From an uncultured Candidatus Altimarinota bacterium (GTDB taxonomy: Bacteria; Patescibacteriota; Gracilibacteria; BD1-5; JAGOOR01), in NCBI GenBank assembly GCA_937920005.1, contig CALETF010000030.1, positions 1-7,386 on the forward strand: a stretch of 7,386 nucleotides of DNA, read 5' to 3'. Positions 1-6,444 of this stretch are shown here, in pieces (position 1 is the first letter of the stretch; the number at the start of each line of letters is the position of its first letter). Position numbers and translations under genes: made by a program. The notes beneath the pieces were generated by a model. It ran no database searches. It was not told where the DNA came from and saw nothing but the letters and a program-made list of their open reading frames with translations.

Positions 1-419
1 CCTTCGACATCGATGCGATGAATTTTCGTCGCGAAACAGCAGACATCATCTATACGCCAGCACTCATAGAATTTCTCAAAAAATATGAGTTCCGATCGCT
101 CCTCCCTGGAGATATCATCCATACTGCTCCCGTCTATACCCTGAGCACTGCTCCGATAGAAGCCAGAGGAGATATCATAGGAGACCTGCAGAAAAAAATA
201 GAAAACGATACACCCTATTCTCTCGCCATAAGTGGACATCCGATGATGACAGCGATGTCACTCGCTCTCAGTGAAGAAGAAGTCTACTCCATCGACCTCA
301 CCGATCCTCTGGCAAAAAAATTCGTACAAAGCATACTCAACCATCCTCACCAGATGATCACCTACAATTGGAAAGAAAACGCTCGAGCGATGCTCTGGTG
401 GCTGACCTACAAAAAGTAA
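1..419 (+). CDS. polA: PolA-like 5'-nuclease, C-terminal end, 5' partial; lacks polymerase domain
   Basis: This is the end of an open frame that enters from the left edge (frame of base 3) and stops at TAA 417-419. About 139 residues are visible. The stretch around IEFLKKYEFRSLL matches the linker that closes the 5'-3' nuclease domain of bacterial DNA polymerase I. After it come a low-complexity hinge and the first strands of the 3'-5' exonuclease-like domain (SLAISGHP, then VYSIDLTD, then MITYNWKENARAMLWWL). A normal PolA continues for more than 400 further residues through the rest of that domain and the polymerase palm, fingers and thumb. Here the frame ends at once, and purF occupies the other strand, so no downstream continuation exists. 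Known role of the family: removal of RNA primers and flaps in replication and repair. Inference: this is either a stand-alone 5' nuclease carrying a vestigial exo segment, with the polymerase encoded elsewhere, or a truncated gene. The frame contains no TGA. The family assignment is fairly secure; the symbol is given for homology only. Confidence 0.7.
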   Translation, partial: FDIDAMNFRRETADIIYTPALIEFLKKYEFRSLLPGDIIHTAPVYTLSTAPIEARGDIIGDLQKKIENDTPYSLAISGHPMMTAMSLALSEEEVYSIDLTDPLAKKFVQSILNHPHQMITYNWKENARAMLWWLTYKK

Positions 420-421
420 AT

Positions 422-1867
422 CTATCCTGCGATAAATTTCCCATCAAAATACGCCGCATGAACCTGAGGAAGTCCATGAGCTTTGAAGACGTCTAAAAAT
501 TTCTCAACTGATGGATAAAAGAGTCTCGCTTTTTGCTGTCCCGTTCGTCCATCTAGAAACAACCGTGTTTCTATATCACTGGCTGTGAGTCTATCGAGAC
601 TGGTGTGGTCTATACCGATAAGTTCATTCGTCGACATAGCGATACCGTATCTATCACCATAATGAACGATAGGACTCGCTGGGAGAACAAAGACAGATTT
701 CGCACCTGCTTCGAGGAGCATATCGACGATGATTTTCATAGTTGTCCCTCGGACAATAGAGTCATCGATGAGGAGGATATCCTGCCCTACGATATGCTCT
801 GGATGGAGTATAAATTTATCTCGCACGATTGCTTCACGGTCACCCTGCTCTGATGCCATAAATGATCGCTCTGAATGAGGTTTTCTCGTCATACCATTTG
901 GCATATTTTCGGGCATTCCGTAGGCCTTCAATGCGCCTTTTCGCATGATATTGGCACCATTTGGTACAGCAAATATCTGACTAAACTGGACACCGGGATG
1001 AGCCTCGCGGAGTTGCATCGCAGCAGAGAAACCGAGATCAAATCGTACCTTTGTATTTTCGACACCATAGAGCCGTGAACCGTCTTTTGCGAGATACACA
1101 AACTCGAAAACATCGGGATGCAATCCGAATTGTTCTGTGAGCATATATTCTGGGTCTGAACCTGGAAACAGGAGAGAGCCATGTGGTAACTCCCCGATCG
1201 TCTCATATCCGAGACCGTCGAAGAAGTGATTTTCAGAGCTCATAATCCTCTTGTTTCATGACTGCCCTAAAACCATAGGACGAATACCGTAGCGATCCTT
1301 GAAGGCAAAAACTTCTCACTGAAATTTGCCAATAACAGCGTACCCGCCAGGAAATCTATCGATCACGCGTCGGACTGATTCACGTATAGCCTGACGAACC
1401 TCTCCCTGACCTGGAGCTCGAAGTGTCTGCATAATATGATGGAGCGTAAATCGTGCCAGAGTCTCCGTATCGCCCAGAGTCTGAAATGTATATCACGGCA
1501 TCTCATCTCGACGAATCATCTCATGTCATGGGATATTTCCATTGAAGAGGAGCTCCAATTGAAAATCGTTATCACCAACCTTAAATGGTTGAGAATTATG
1601 AGGATTGTGCGTACCAGAGGTCACATATCTCGTATGACCAAATCCTATCGTCGATCCAATCTGATCTGATGGCGGTCACATCAACCGTACTTGTTGTAAT
1701 GCTCTGTCATCTACCTTTCGACGTCGTACCACTGAGTCAAGAATATTTCTATAATACATCAGAGCACCGACCGAATCAGTACCACGATGTTTGTTACCAT
1801 CAAGGGCTCCTGCGAGATCGTCTGCGATATCAGGAGCATCAGATGTGATTCCAACTATTCAACACAT
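422..1867 (-). CDS. purF: Amidophosphoribosyltransferase (glutamine PRPP amidotransferase), six TGA read as Gly
   Basis: PurF catalyses the committed step of purine synthesis: PRPP plus glutamine gives 5-phosphoribosylamine. With TGA read as Gly the frame gives 481 residues, the usual family length. The start is fixed by the N-terminal motif MCGIVGI: Cys2 becomes the glutaminase nucleophile after Met removal, and a TAG lies four codons upstream. The N-terminal Ntn-hydrolase domain also shows FGHTRY, FNGN and GDTET. The phosphoribosyltransferase domain carries the PRPP-binding loop IDDSIVRGTT (Asp368-Asp369) and the region around FAVPNGANIM. Cys2 is the only cysteine I find, so this is a non-Fe-S type enzyme like that of E. 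coli rather than the B. subtilis type. In-frame TGAs lie at 1859, 1676, 1526, 1493, 1316 and 1256, all in the N-terminal half. Read in the standard code, only residues 209-481 would be annotated and the protein would lack its glutaminase domain. It is convergent with the PolA-like gene and divergent from tRNA-Gln. Confidence 0.96.
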
Positions 1868-1879
1868 ACATCCATACTA
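1868..1879 (-). promoter_or_regulatory. Candidate -10 element of purF, leaderless geometry
   Basis: On the minus strand TAGTAT (1879-1874) lies exactly six bases before the purF ATG. It matches TATAAT at four of six positions. A start of transcription about seven bases downstream would fall on the ATG, so there would be no 5' leader. No clear -35 and no Shine-Dalgarno sequence is visible. This is weak alone; it is listed because two other genes here share the spacing. Confidence 0.35.
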
Positions 1880-1960
1880 TTCGATTTTTGACAATTCAAA
1901 TACAAAAGCATAGATAGTATTATTGACAAAAGAATATAAAAATTGGTTTAAGAGAAAGTG

Positions 1961-1988
1961 CTTGCAAAAAACCAAAATTTCCTACACT
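1961..1988 (+). promoter_or_regulatory. Candidate tRNA-Gln promoter
   Basis: CTTGCA (1961-1966) followed 16 bases later by TACACT (1983-1988) forms a -35/-10 pair. It would start transcription near 1995, a few bases before the tRNA 5' end at 2001. A perfect TTGACA also occurs at 1923-1928, but it has only a poor -10 (GTTTAA) at 1946-1951. The whole 1880-2000 gap between purF and the tRNA is A+T-rich and shows no gene. Confidence 0.45.
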
Positions 1989-2000
1989 CAGCTCTACTGT

Positions 2001-2074
2001 TGGGGATTCGCCAAGTGGTAAGGCTCCGGACTCTGAATCCGGCACCGGGGGTTCGAATCCCTCATCCCCAACCA
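2001..2074 (+). tRNA. tRNA-Gln (anticodon CUG), CCA encoded
   Basis: A complete cloverleaf is visible. The acceptor stem is TGGGGAT (2001-2007) with ATCCCCA (2064-2070). The D arm begins GCC and closes GGC around AAGTGGTA. The anticodon stem is CCGGA/TCCGG (2026-2030, 2038-2042) with loop CTCTGAA, which gives anticodon CTG at 2033-2035 for codon CAG. The T arm is GGGGG (2047-2051), loop TTCGAAT, and CCCTC (2059-2063) with one G-U pair. The discriminator A (2071) is followed by an encoded CCA (2072-2074). The U1-A72 end is typical of bacterial tRNA-Gln. A terminator follows 15 bases downstream. Confidence 0.97.
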
Positions 2075-2082
2075 TTAAGACA

Positions 2083-2117
2083 GAAAAATAATCTAGCCCT
2101 TGTGGTTAGATTTTTTT
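2083..2117 (+). terminator. Intrinsic terminator after tRNA-Gln
   Basis: Stem AATCTAGCC (2090-2098) pairs with GGTTAGATT (2104-2112) over nine pairs, one of them G-U. The loop is CTTGT, and a run of Ts continues to 2117. An A-rich stretch just before the stem lets the hairpin extend against the Ts. It ends transcription from the tRNA promoter. The loop is identical to that of the second terminator at 2360-2386. Confidence 0.85.
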
Positions 2118-2136
2118 GTGGCTCATTGAATGAGAT

Positions 2137-2264
2137 GATGAGGGATGAGAATAGAGGGTCTTGGCTCTAGCCAAGAGGACAACCAATGCTCTGGTTGTCC
2201 GTACCCGAGCCGTCTCCGGCAGTAAGCACAGCGAACGAGAGGAACGAATCCCTCATTCCCAACC
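2137..2264 (+). ncRNA. Candidate structured RNA or decayed tRNA-like element
   Basis: No protein gene fits here, but base pairing is dense. A closing stem pairs GATGAGGGAT (2137-2146) with ATCCCTCATT (2248-2257), ten pairs with one G-U. Inside it lie two adjacent perfect hairpins: TCTTGGCT/AGCCAAGA (2159-2176) and GGACAACCA/TGGTTGTCC (2177-2200, loop ATGCTC). GGGT (2156-2159) can pair with ACCC (2203-2206) to form a three-way junction, at the cost of one pair in the first hairpin. A further small hairpin GCCG/CGGC spans 2209-2220. The 3' end reads CGAATCCCTCATTCCCAACC, nearly the T-loop and acceptor end of the neighbouring tRNA-Gln. The two perfect hairpins and the long closing stem are hard to dismiss as chance. 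Whether it is transcribed is unknown; the upstream terminator would have to be read through or a separate promoter used. I do not recognise an RNA family. Confidence 0.45.
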
Positions 2265-2268
2265 AAAA
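2245..2268 (+). repeat. Degenerate copy of tRNA-Gln 3' end, copy 2
   Basis: Bases 2245-2265 match the T-loop and acceptor end of tRNA-Gln (2054-2074) with a single difference: CCCTCATTCCCAACCA here against CCCTCATCCCCAACCA in the tRNA. The 15-base word CATTCCCAACCAAAA (2254-2268) recurs exactly at 2331-2345. Confidence 0.7.
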
Positions 2269-2328
2269 TTAAATCATTCGGGATTCTCTCAAGTTCGAAT
2301 TACTCGTTTTGCCAATCAAGGCAAAACT

Positions 2329-2345
2329 CCCATTCCCAACCAAAA
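2329..2345 (+). repeat. Degenerate copy of tRNA-Gln 3' end, copy 3
   Basis: CATTCCCAACCAAAA (2331-2345) repeats copy 2 exactly and resembles the acceptor end of tRNA-Gln. A separate T-loop-like GTTCGAAT occurs upstream at 2293-2300. Between them lies a perfect hairpin, TTTTGCC/GGCAAAA (2307-2313, 2320-2326). Repeated tRNA 3' ends are what integration into a tRNA gene leaves behind, but tandem tRNA duplication and decay would look the same. Confidence 0.6.
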
Positions 2346-2359
2346 ATGCCATCAAAAGA

Positions 2360-2386
2360 AATCTCGTCCTTGTGACGGGATTTTTT
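2360..2386 (+). terminator. Intrinsic terminator, probably bidirectional, overlapping the methyltransferase stop
   Basis: AATCTCGTC (2360-2368) pairs with GACGGGATT (2374-2382) over nine pairs including one G-U, with loop CTTGT and Ts to 2386. On the minus strand the same hairpin is followed by a U-rich stretch (TTTCTTTTG), and its A-run overlaps the TAA stop of the methyltransferase gene at 2385-2387. It can therefore end the four-gene operon as well as anything transcribed rightward from 2075-2360. Confidence 0.8.
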
Positions 2387-3134
2387 ATTTCTTAAATATA
2401 AACAGATGCTCGTGCATGATAAGGAGAAAATTATTCTCCTTTGATTTCTTGACCCAAAAGCCTGTCGCCTGACAATTGAACTGACGTTTGATGATATCTT
2501 CTTTGAGAACAAAGCCAACATTGAGGAATCGTTCCATCACTCGAAATGCGAGAGGTTGATAGAGTGTATTGCGGCGAGTATCACCCATGAGAATCGCACA
2601 AAATTTCCCAGGCTTCACAACTCGATACATCTCCCGTGCCATCTTCTCAATCTCGTCGCAAAACTCTGTGATATCGTGAATCCCTGAAATATCCTCCTTT
2701 ATTTTCCCTTCACTGTATTTGATGATATCAACATACGGCGGATGCGTCAGAGCAAAGTCTATCGAATCATTCTCAACCGCAGAGAGTTTGCGAGCATCAG
2801 CTTTTACAACCTTTTGCCAAGTATCATTCTCCACTTCAAATTCGAGAGCTTTTTGTGTGCGCTCAAGTGCCACAGGGTTCACATCAGAAGCAATAATATT
2901 TCGATTCAGAAGTTTTGCCTCAATAGCCGTTGTCCCACCTCCGATCATCGGATCGAGGAGAGTATCTCATTCTTTCGAGTAGCGAAGTATCAAATTCCTC
3001 GCCACCTCTGGTGCCCAATTCCCTCGCCAATCAGACGTATGTGTCGCCCAATTTCCTCGACGAGGAAACGCCCAAACGGTCGTACATTCAAGGTCAAAAT
3101 TTTCTGGTCAGTTTGCTTTTGGTTTTTTGACCAT
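2385..3134 (-). CDS. DNA amino-methyltransferase (N4-cytosine or N6-adenine), second modification gene of the cassette
   Basis: The frame encodes 249 residues with TGA read as Gly. SAM-binding motif I is LDPMIGGGTT (about residues 60-69), preceded by a W-rich segment with two copies of RGNWA. Catalytic motif IV is THPPY (130-134), in the position of the (D/N/S)PPY motif of amino-methyltransferases. The C-terminus HEHLFIFKK is typical of these enzymes. Motif I precedes motif IV with no large domain between, a gamma-like order unlike the Dam gene upstream. The start at 3134 is chosen because the frame then includes the conserved VWAFPRRGNWATH region; TGAs lie at 2967 (in KEGD) and 3108. The standard code gives only the last 187 residues. 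It starts seven bases after the stop of the nuclease gene, so it is the last gene of the operon. It probably protects host DNA from that nuclease, either at the same site or at a second form of it. The methylated base and site cannot be read from the sequence. Confidence 0.85.
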
Positions 3135-3141
3135 AATTATC

Positions 3142-3759
3142 TTATCTAAAATCTTCCCTGAAAATTATATCAACCAATTCTTTTCGCGCATAAAAAGCTC
3201 TTGTTGTAGAATTTTTTGATCACTTTGTTCTCGGCTGAATCCATTTTCAATATTTCCCTGTGAGCTTTAAGAAACCATCTTCTTTACATTTTTTTCTTAT
3301 AAACTCATAGTCCTGTTCTATCTCCGCAATCAGATCTCCACTTATTTGAAAATCAAAAGATGTAACCGCAACAAGCTTAGAATTAGCCTGATTTTTAGAT
3401 AACCACAAATTTGCACAAAAAACTAAAGACTTCAATTTCTCCCATAAATGACTTTTAAAAAATGGAGTATTTATAAGTTCTTCTGGGTTAATCATGGTGA
3501 TTGCCATGGTTTCTTTAGGAAAAAAACTTCAATCTTTTTGTTTTTTAAAAGAAACTGATTTTAATTCAAATCACAAACCATTTGGAGCTTTTTTATTATC
3601 ATTCTGAAGTCACGCTAAACGCTCTAAAACTAAACCTTTCCATCATTTATTTTGTTTTCAATTCTTAAAAACAGTTATTCAATAATGATTGGCCCACTCT
3701 AAAAGATCTTCTCCTATATGTTTTTTAAGATTCTCAACCGCCTTAATTCGAGTAATCAT
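3142..3759 (-). CDS. Sau3AI/MutH-like type II restriction endonuclease, eight TGA read as Gly
   Basis: With TGA as Gly this is one 205-residue protein, close to the size of MutH (about 229). Features matching the MutH/Sau3AI fold in order are: GLVLERLAGL with Glu46; GFELKS with Glu65 and Lys67, the ExK half of the PD-(D/E)xK site; KSHLWEKLKSLVF, like the helix after the MutH active site; and near the C-terminus KWIQPRTKG (173-180) then TRAFYARK (186-193), like the IRPKA and GFYLKK elements of MutH. The aspartate expected seven residues before Glu65 is replaced by Ala58; Asp54 is the nearest acid. The MvaI/BcnI nucleases are a related alternative. TGAs at 3679, 3658, 3643, 3610, 3571, 3529, 3247 and 3220 supply 8 of 14 glycines, so standard-code gene finders would miss the gene. 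Start at ATG 3759, 12 bases after the stop of the preceding gene. Its place between methyltransferases supports restriction rather than mismatch repair. Confidence 0.8.
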
Positions 3760-3771
3760 TTTTATTTACTA

Positions 3772-5484
3772 TTAAAATGAAAATATTTTCCACGCTGTTA
3801 CTACAAGCTCTTCTGTTCTATTCTTGATATCATCAACAGTCCATTTAGATCACTTTAACTTAATATCTTCAATTAATTTTTTGGTCATCGGTAAAGCAGA
3901 ATTTTCATAACTATTTAGCTTATCTTCAATTTTCTTATTAGAAGCATCTCTATTAATTTTTGGTCAAATTAATATTAAATTTCAAATATCGTTAATGTAC
4001 GGTAGTGCTTCTTTTACATCCTGAGCTGAGTATGTAGAATCTGGATTCTGAGGGAAAATATGTTCAATATTAACATGATCAATCTGAATTTCATTTCAAT
4101 TTGTATTTAATTTACCAAAAAGATATCTCAATCCATCCTTATTTTCTTTAGAGTATCTAATTTCACGGAAATTGACATCAAACTCCTTCTCTTTAGGTAA
4201 ATATTGTTTTAGATCTTTTTCACACTCCTGAATACTGGTCTTTAATTCATCCTTATTTTTTGCTTTGGCAATTCGAATTGCATTCTTGGAATAAATTTTT
4301 TCAAGTTTAGATGGAGATTTATTTACAACCAAATTATAAACATAAGTAAAATGTTCAATTTTCTCGATCAAACTGAAAACTTCTTTTATCTTAAACTCGT
4401 CGGTTTCTTTAAGTTTTCTTAGCAGACTAAGAATTAATGGATTAGGCTGTAAAACTCATAATAATCGTAAATTTTTTAAATTTCTATATAAACCTCTGCC
4501 CAAAACATCAAGCTCAAGAGCATTTGGATATAGAATTTGTCTATATATCAAAGAGTTATAGATTAATTCGTCTATAAATAAATTATAATCGCCTTTATAT
4601 TCTTTATCTACATCTATAGATTTTTTAATCGCATGATAAAGTTTTTTATCGCCTACTTTATCATGTTTAGATAACCAATAATGTCTAATAAAGCGAGTAA
4701 TATCAAAATCACTATCTTGATTTTTTAAATTCTCAAGGACCTCATCCCACTTTTCTTTTACTTTATCTCTGATAGGAGTTTTCTTAAATAAAAGATTTTT
4801 TAATACATCAGCCGTTGATAACTTCATGCCTGTAGCATTAATAGTTTCAAAAAAAGTATAAGCATCTTCTTCAGAAGAGACTTCAATATAAACAATGTCT
4901 AACTGTCCTACTTTATCTCTAAGCGCTTGCAGATAACTAATTTTTGAAGCTATATCTTCTTTTTTATCAAGATCTTCTTTTATAGAAGATAAGAAAAATT
5001 TATAATTTTCTAAAACTCTCTTTTGCTCTTTATTGGATCAATTTATTTCATAAATATCTCTTGGTTTCTGTTTCTGTATATTTTCTTCAAAGAAATCTTT
5101 TAGTTCACTAGTTAAAGAAATCCTATATCAGCAATCTTGCATGTCATCATTAGTAAATGCAATATATCAAGATTGAATTCCTTTAGCCTTTTCGCTATCT
5201 CCTAGAAATAAAAACAAATCCCTAATAACTGAATAAAGTATTGTAATTGTTATGAATCTTTGCTGACCATCAACAATATCCTTAACTCATTCTTCTGTTA
5301 AAAATTCATCATTTAAAACAATTGTACCTAGAAAATAATTTTCACTTTCATCGGTCAAGTAACTCCAGAAGTTGTCTATATAATCCTTCTCCCATGAATA
5401 AGGCCTTTGATAAGGCGGAATTCTGTATTTAGAAAATTTTAGTAAATCTTTAACATTGCTTTTGTTGGCTTTAAAATGTTCCAT
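3772..5484 (-). CDS. DUF262-DUF1524 protein (GmrSD-like NTP-dependent nuclease), nine TGA read as Gly
   Basis: With TGA as Gly the frame gives 570 residues. The N-terminal DUF262 domain shows IPPYQRPYSWE (22-32), YFLGTIVLN, the nucleotide-binding motif DGQQR (72-76) and the segment SSEEDAYTFFETINATG followed by LSTADVLKN. The C-terminal DUF1524 domain shows HVNIEHIFPQ (470-479), the HNH-like catalytic box, then IGNLILI, whose Gly is a TGA. In known GmrSD-type enzymes DUF262 hydrolyses nucleotides and DUF1524 cuts DNA, often modified phage DNA (type IV restriction). In-frame TGAs are at 5287, 5167, 5128, 5038, 4456, 4096, 3982, 3964 and 3850; a standard-code reading yields four useless fragments. 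The start ATG 5484 lies three bases after the Dam stop and has no Shine-Dalgarno sequence. The gene is strongly A+T-rich compared with Dam. Its position inside a type II restriction operon suggests a linked or combined defence role; this is inference. Confidence 0.88.
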
Positions 5485-5487
5485 AAA

Positions 5488-6444
5488 TTAATAATTAAGA
5501 ACTACAATTTCCTCAACCCCTCCTCTCGCATCAGATTTACTATTAATATTTCGACGAGCAGAGACGATTTCAAATCGAAAACCTGCGTAGATATCTCGGA
5601 TAAATGGTGTGTTGTGATTTGAGAGCATGACTTTGCATCCCTTTTTATCGAGTGCCCGAAATGTCTCAGCGAGTTTGACCTGCATATCCCGACCAAATGA
5701 ATCCTTGTTGTAGCTCGTGAAATTGGCAGTCTCTGTGAGTGTATCGTATGGCGGATCGAGATAGATGAAGTCACCTTTCTTCGCTTTCGCGAGAACATGC
5801 TCAAAACTCTCAAGTTTTATTTCTGCTTCTGTCCTGCGGAGAAGTTCAGAGGTGTTGCGGATATTGGTAGCTTGGACGAAGTCAGGATTCTTGTAGGCAC
5901 CCATTGGCACATTGAATTCACCACGACTATTCACGCGATGAAGACCATTGAAACATGTACGATTGAGGTAGATAAATCGACCTGCTCGCTCGATATTCGT
6001 ATGTTTCTTTTGCCAGTCTTTTACTCTGTCCCATGCTCGGATAGTTTCGTAGCATTTTTTGCTGTGTTCGAGAGTCGAGAGAAACGCAATGAGTTCGTCT
6101 GGAAAGTCTTTGACAGTCTGGTAGGTATTGATGAGTTCTTCGTTGATATCTGAGAGGTAGGATTTCTTTTTCTGGAGATTAAAGAACACGGCTCCCCCTC
6201 CGAGAAATGGCTCAAAATAGTCACCAAATTCGGTTGGAAAGAATTGTTCGAATTGTTTGATAAGTTGTCGCTTGCCTCCGACCCATTTTACAAAGGGGCG
6301 AGCTTTTATGATATCCTCATGAGTTCGGAAGAATTCTTCTGCTTTTACTTGGTTTGTAAGGCCCATATTTTCGCACCAAGACTTCACAATCCAGAGATTG
6401 AGAGAGAATTTTTCGGCGATACTATTGAGCACAAGGAGTGACAT
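5488..6444 (-). CDS. dam: Dam-family DNA adenine-N6 methyltransferase, first gene of the restriction-modification operon
   Basis: This is an alpha-class adenine methyltransferase of 318 residues. FVKWVGGKR (51-59) and EPFLGGGAVFFN (78-89) are the SAM-binding motifs. DPPY (230-233), followed by ANFTSYNKDSF, is the catalytic motif IV with the Dam/DpnM-type extension, and INEELINTYQ after motif I also fits. Dam relatives usually methylate GATC, though some (M.EcoRV type) recognise longer related sites, so GATC is likely but not proven. About 48 residues precede the domain, more than in most relatives. ATG 6444 is preferred over a TTG at 6477 because a TATAAT box sits six bases upstream; an internal ATG at residue 27 is a further alternative. 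Unlike most neighbours it contains no in-frame TGA among 17 glycines and is less A+T-rich than the two genes after it, which suggests a different origin or a more conserved codon history. Confidence 0.95.
   Translation of the reverse strand: MSLLVLNSIAEKFSLNLWIVKSWCENMGLTNQVKAEEFFRTHEDIIKARPFVKWVGGKRQLIKQFEQFFPTEFGDYFEPFLGGGAVFFNLQKKKSYLSDINEELINTYQTVKDFPDELIAFLSTLEHSKKCYETIRAWDRVKDWQKKHTNIERAGRFIYLNRTCFNGLHRVNSRGEFNVPMGAYKNPDFVQATNIRNTSELLRRTEAEIKLESFEHVLAKAKKGDFIYLDPPYDTLTETANFTSYNKDSFGRDMQVKLAETFRALDKKGCKVMLSNHNTPFIRDIYAGFRFEIVSARRNINSKSDARGGVEEIVVLNY

Noticed and set aside
605..1206. Open frames of 67-92 codons within purF on both strands
   Set aside because: They overlap the strongly conserved purF frame and show no family motifs; they are shadows.
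1436..1848. Plus-strand frames of 77 and 87 codons in what looks like a gap upstream of a short purF
   Set aside because: With TGA read as Gly the minus strand here encodes the PurF glutaminase domain, so these frames are antisense shadows.
1958..2472. Plus-strand frames crossing the tRNA and the hairpin region
   Set aside because: One runs through tRNA-Gln and the other through terminators and repeats; their peptide sequence simply reflects the tRNA 3' end repeats.
3142..3759. Reading the MutH-like gene as a mismatch repair MutH
   Set aside because: The gene is between a DUF262 nuclease and methyltransferases in one operon; no mutL or mutS is nearby. Restriction is the simpler role.
3247..5484. 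Treating the A+T-rich region as a pseudogene full of stops
   Set aside because: The only interruptions are TGA; no TAA, TAG or frameshift breaks the two genes, and conserved motifs continue across every TGA.
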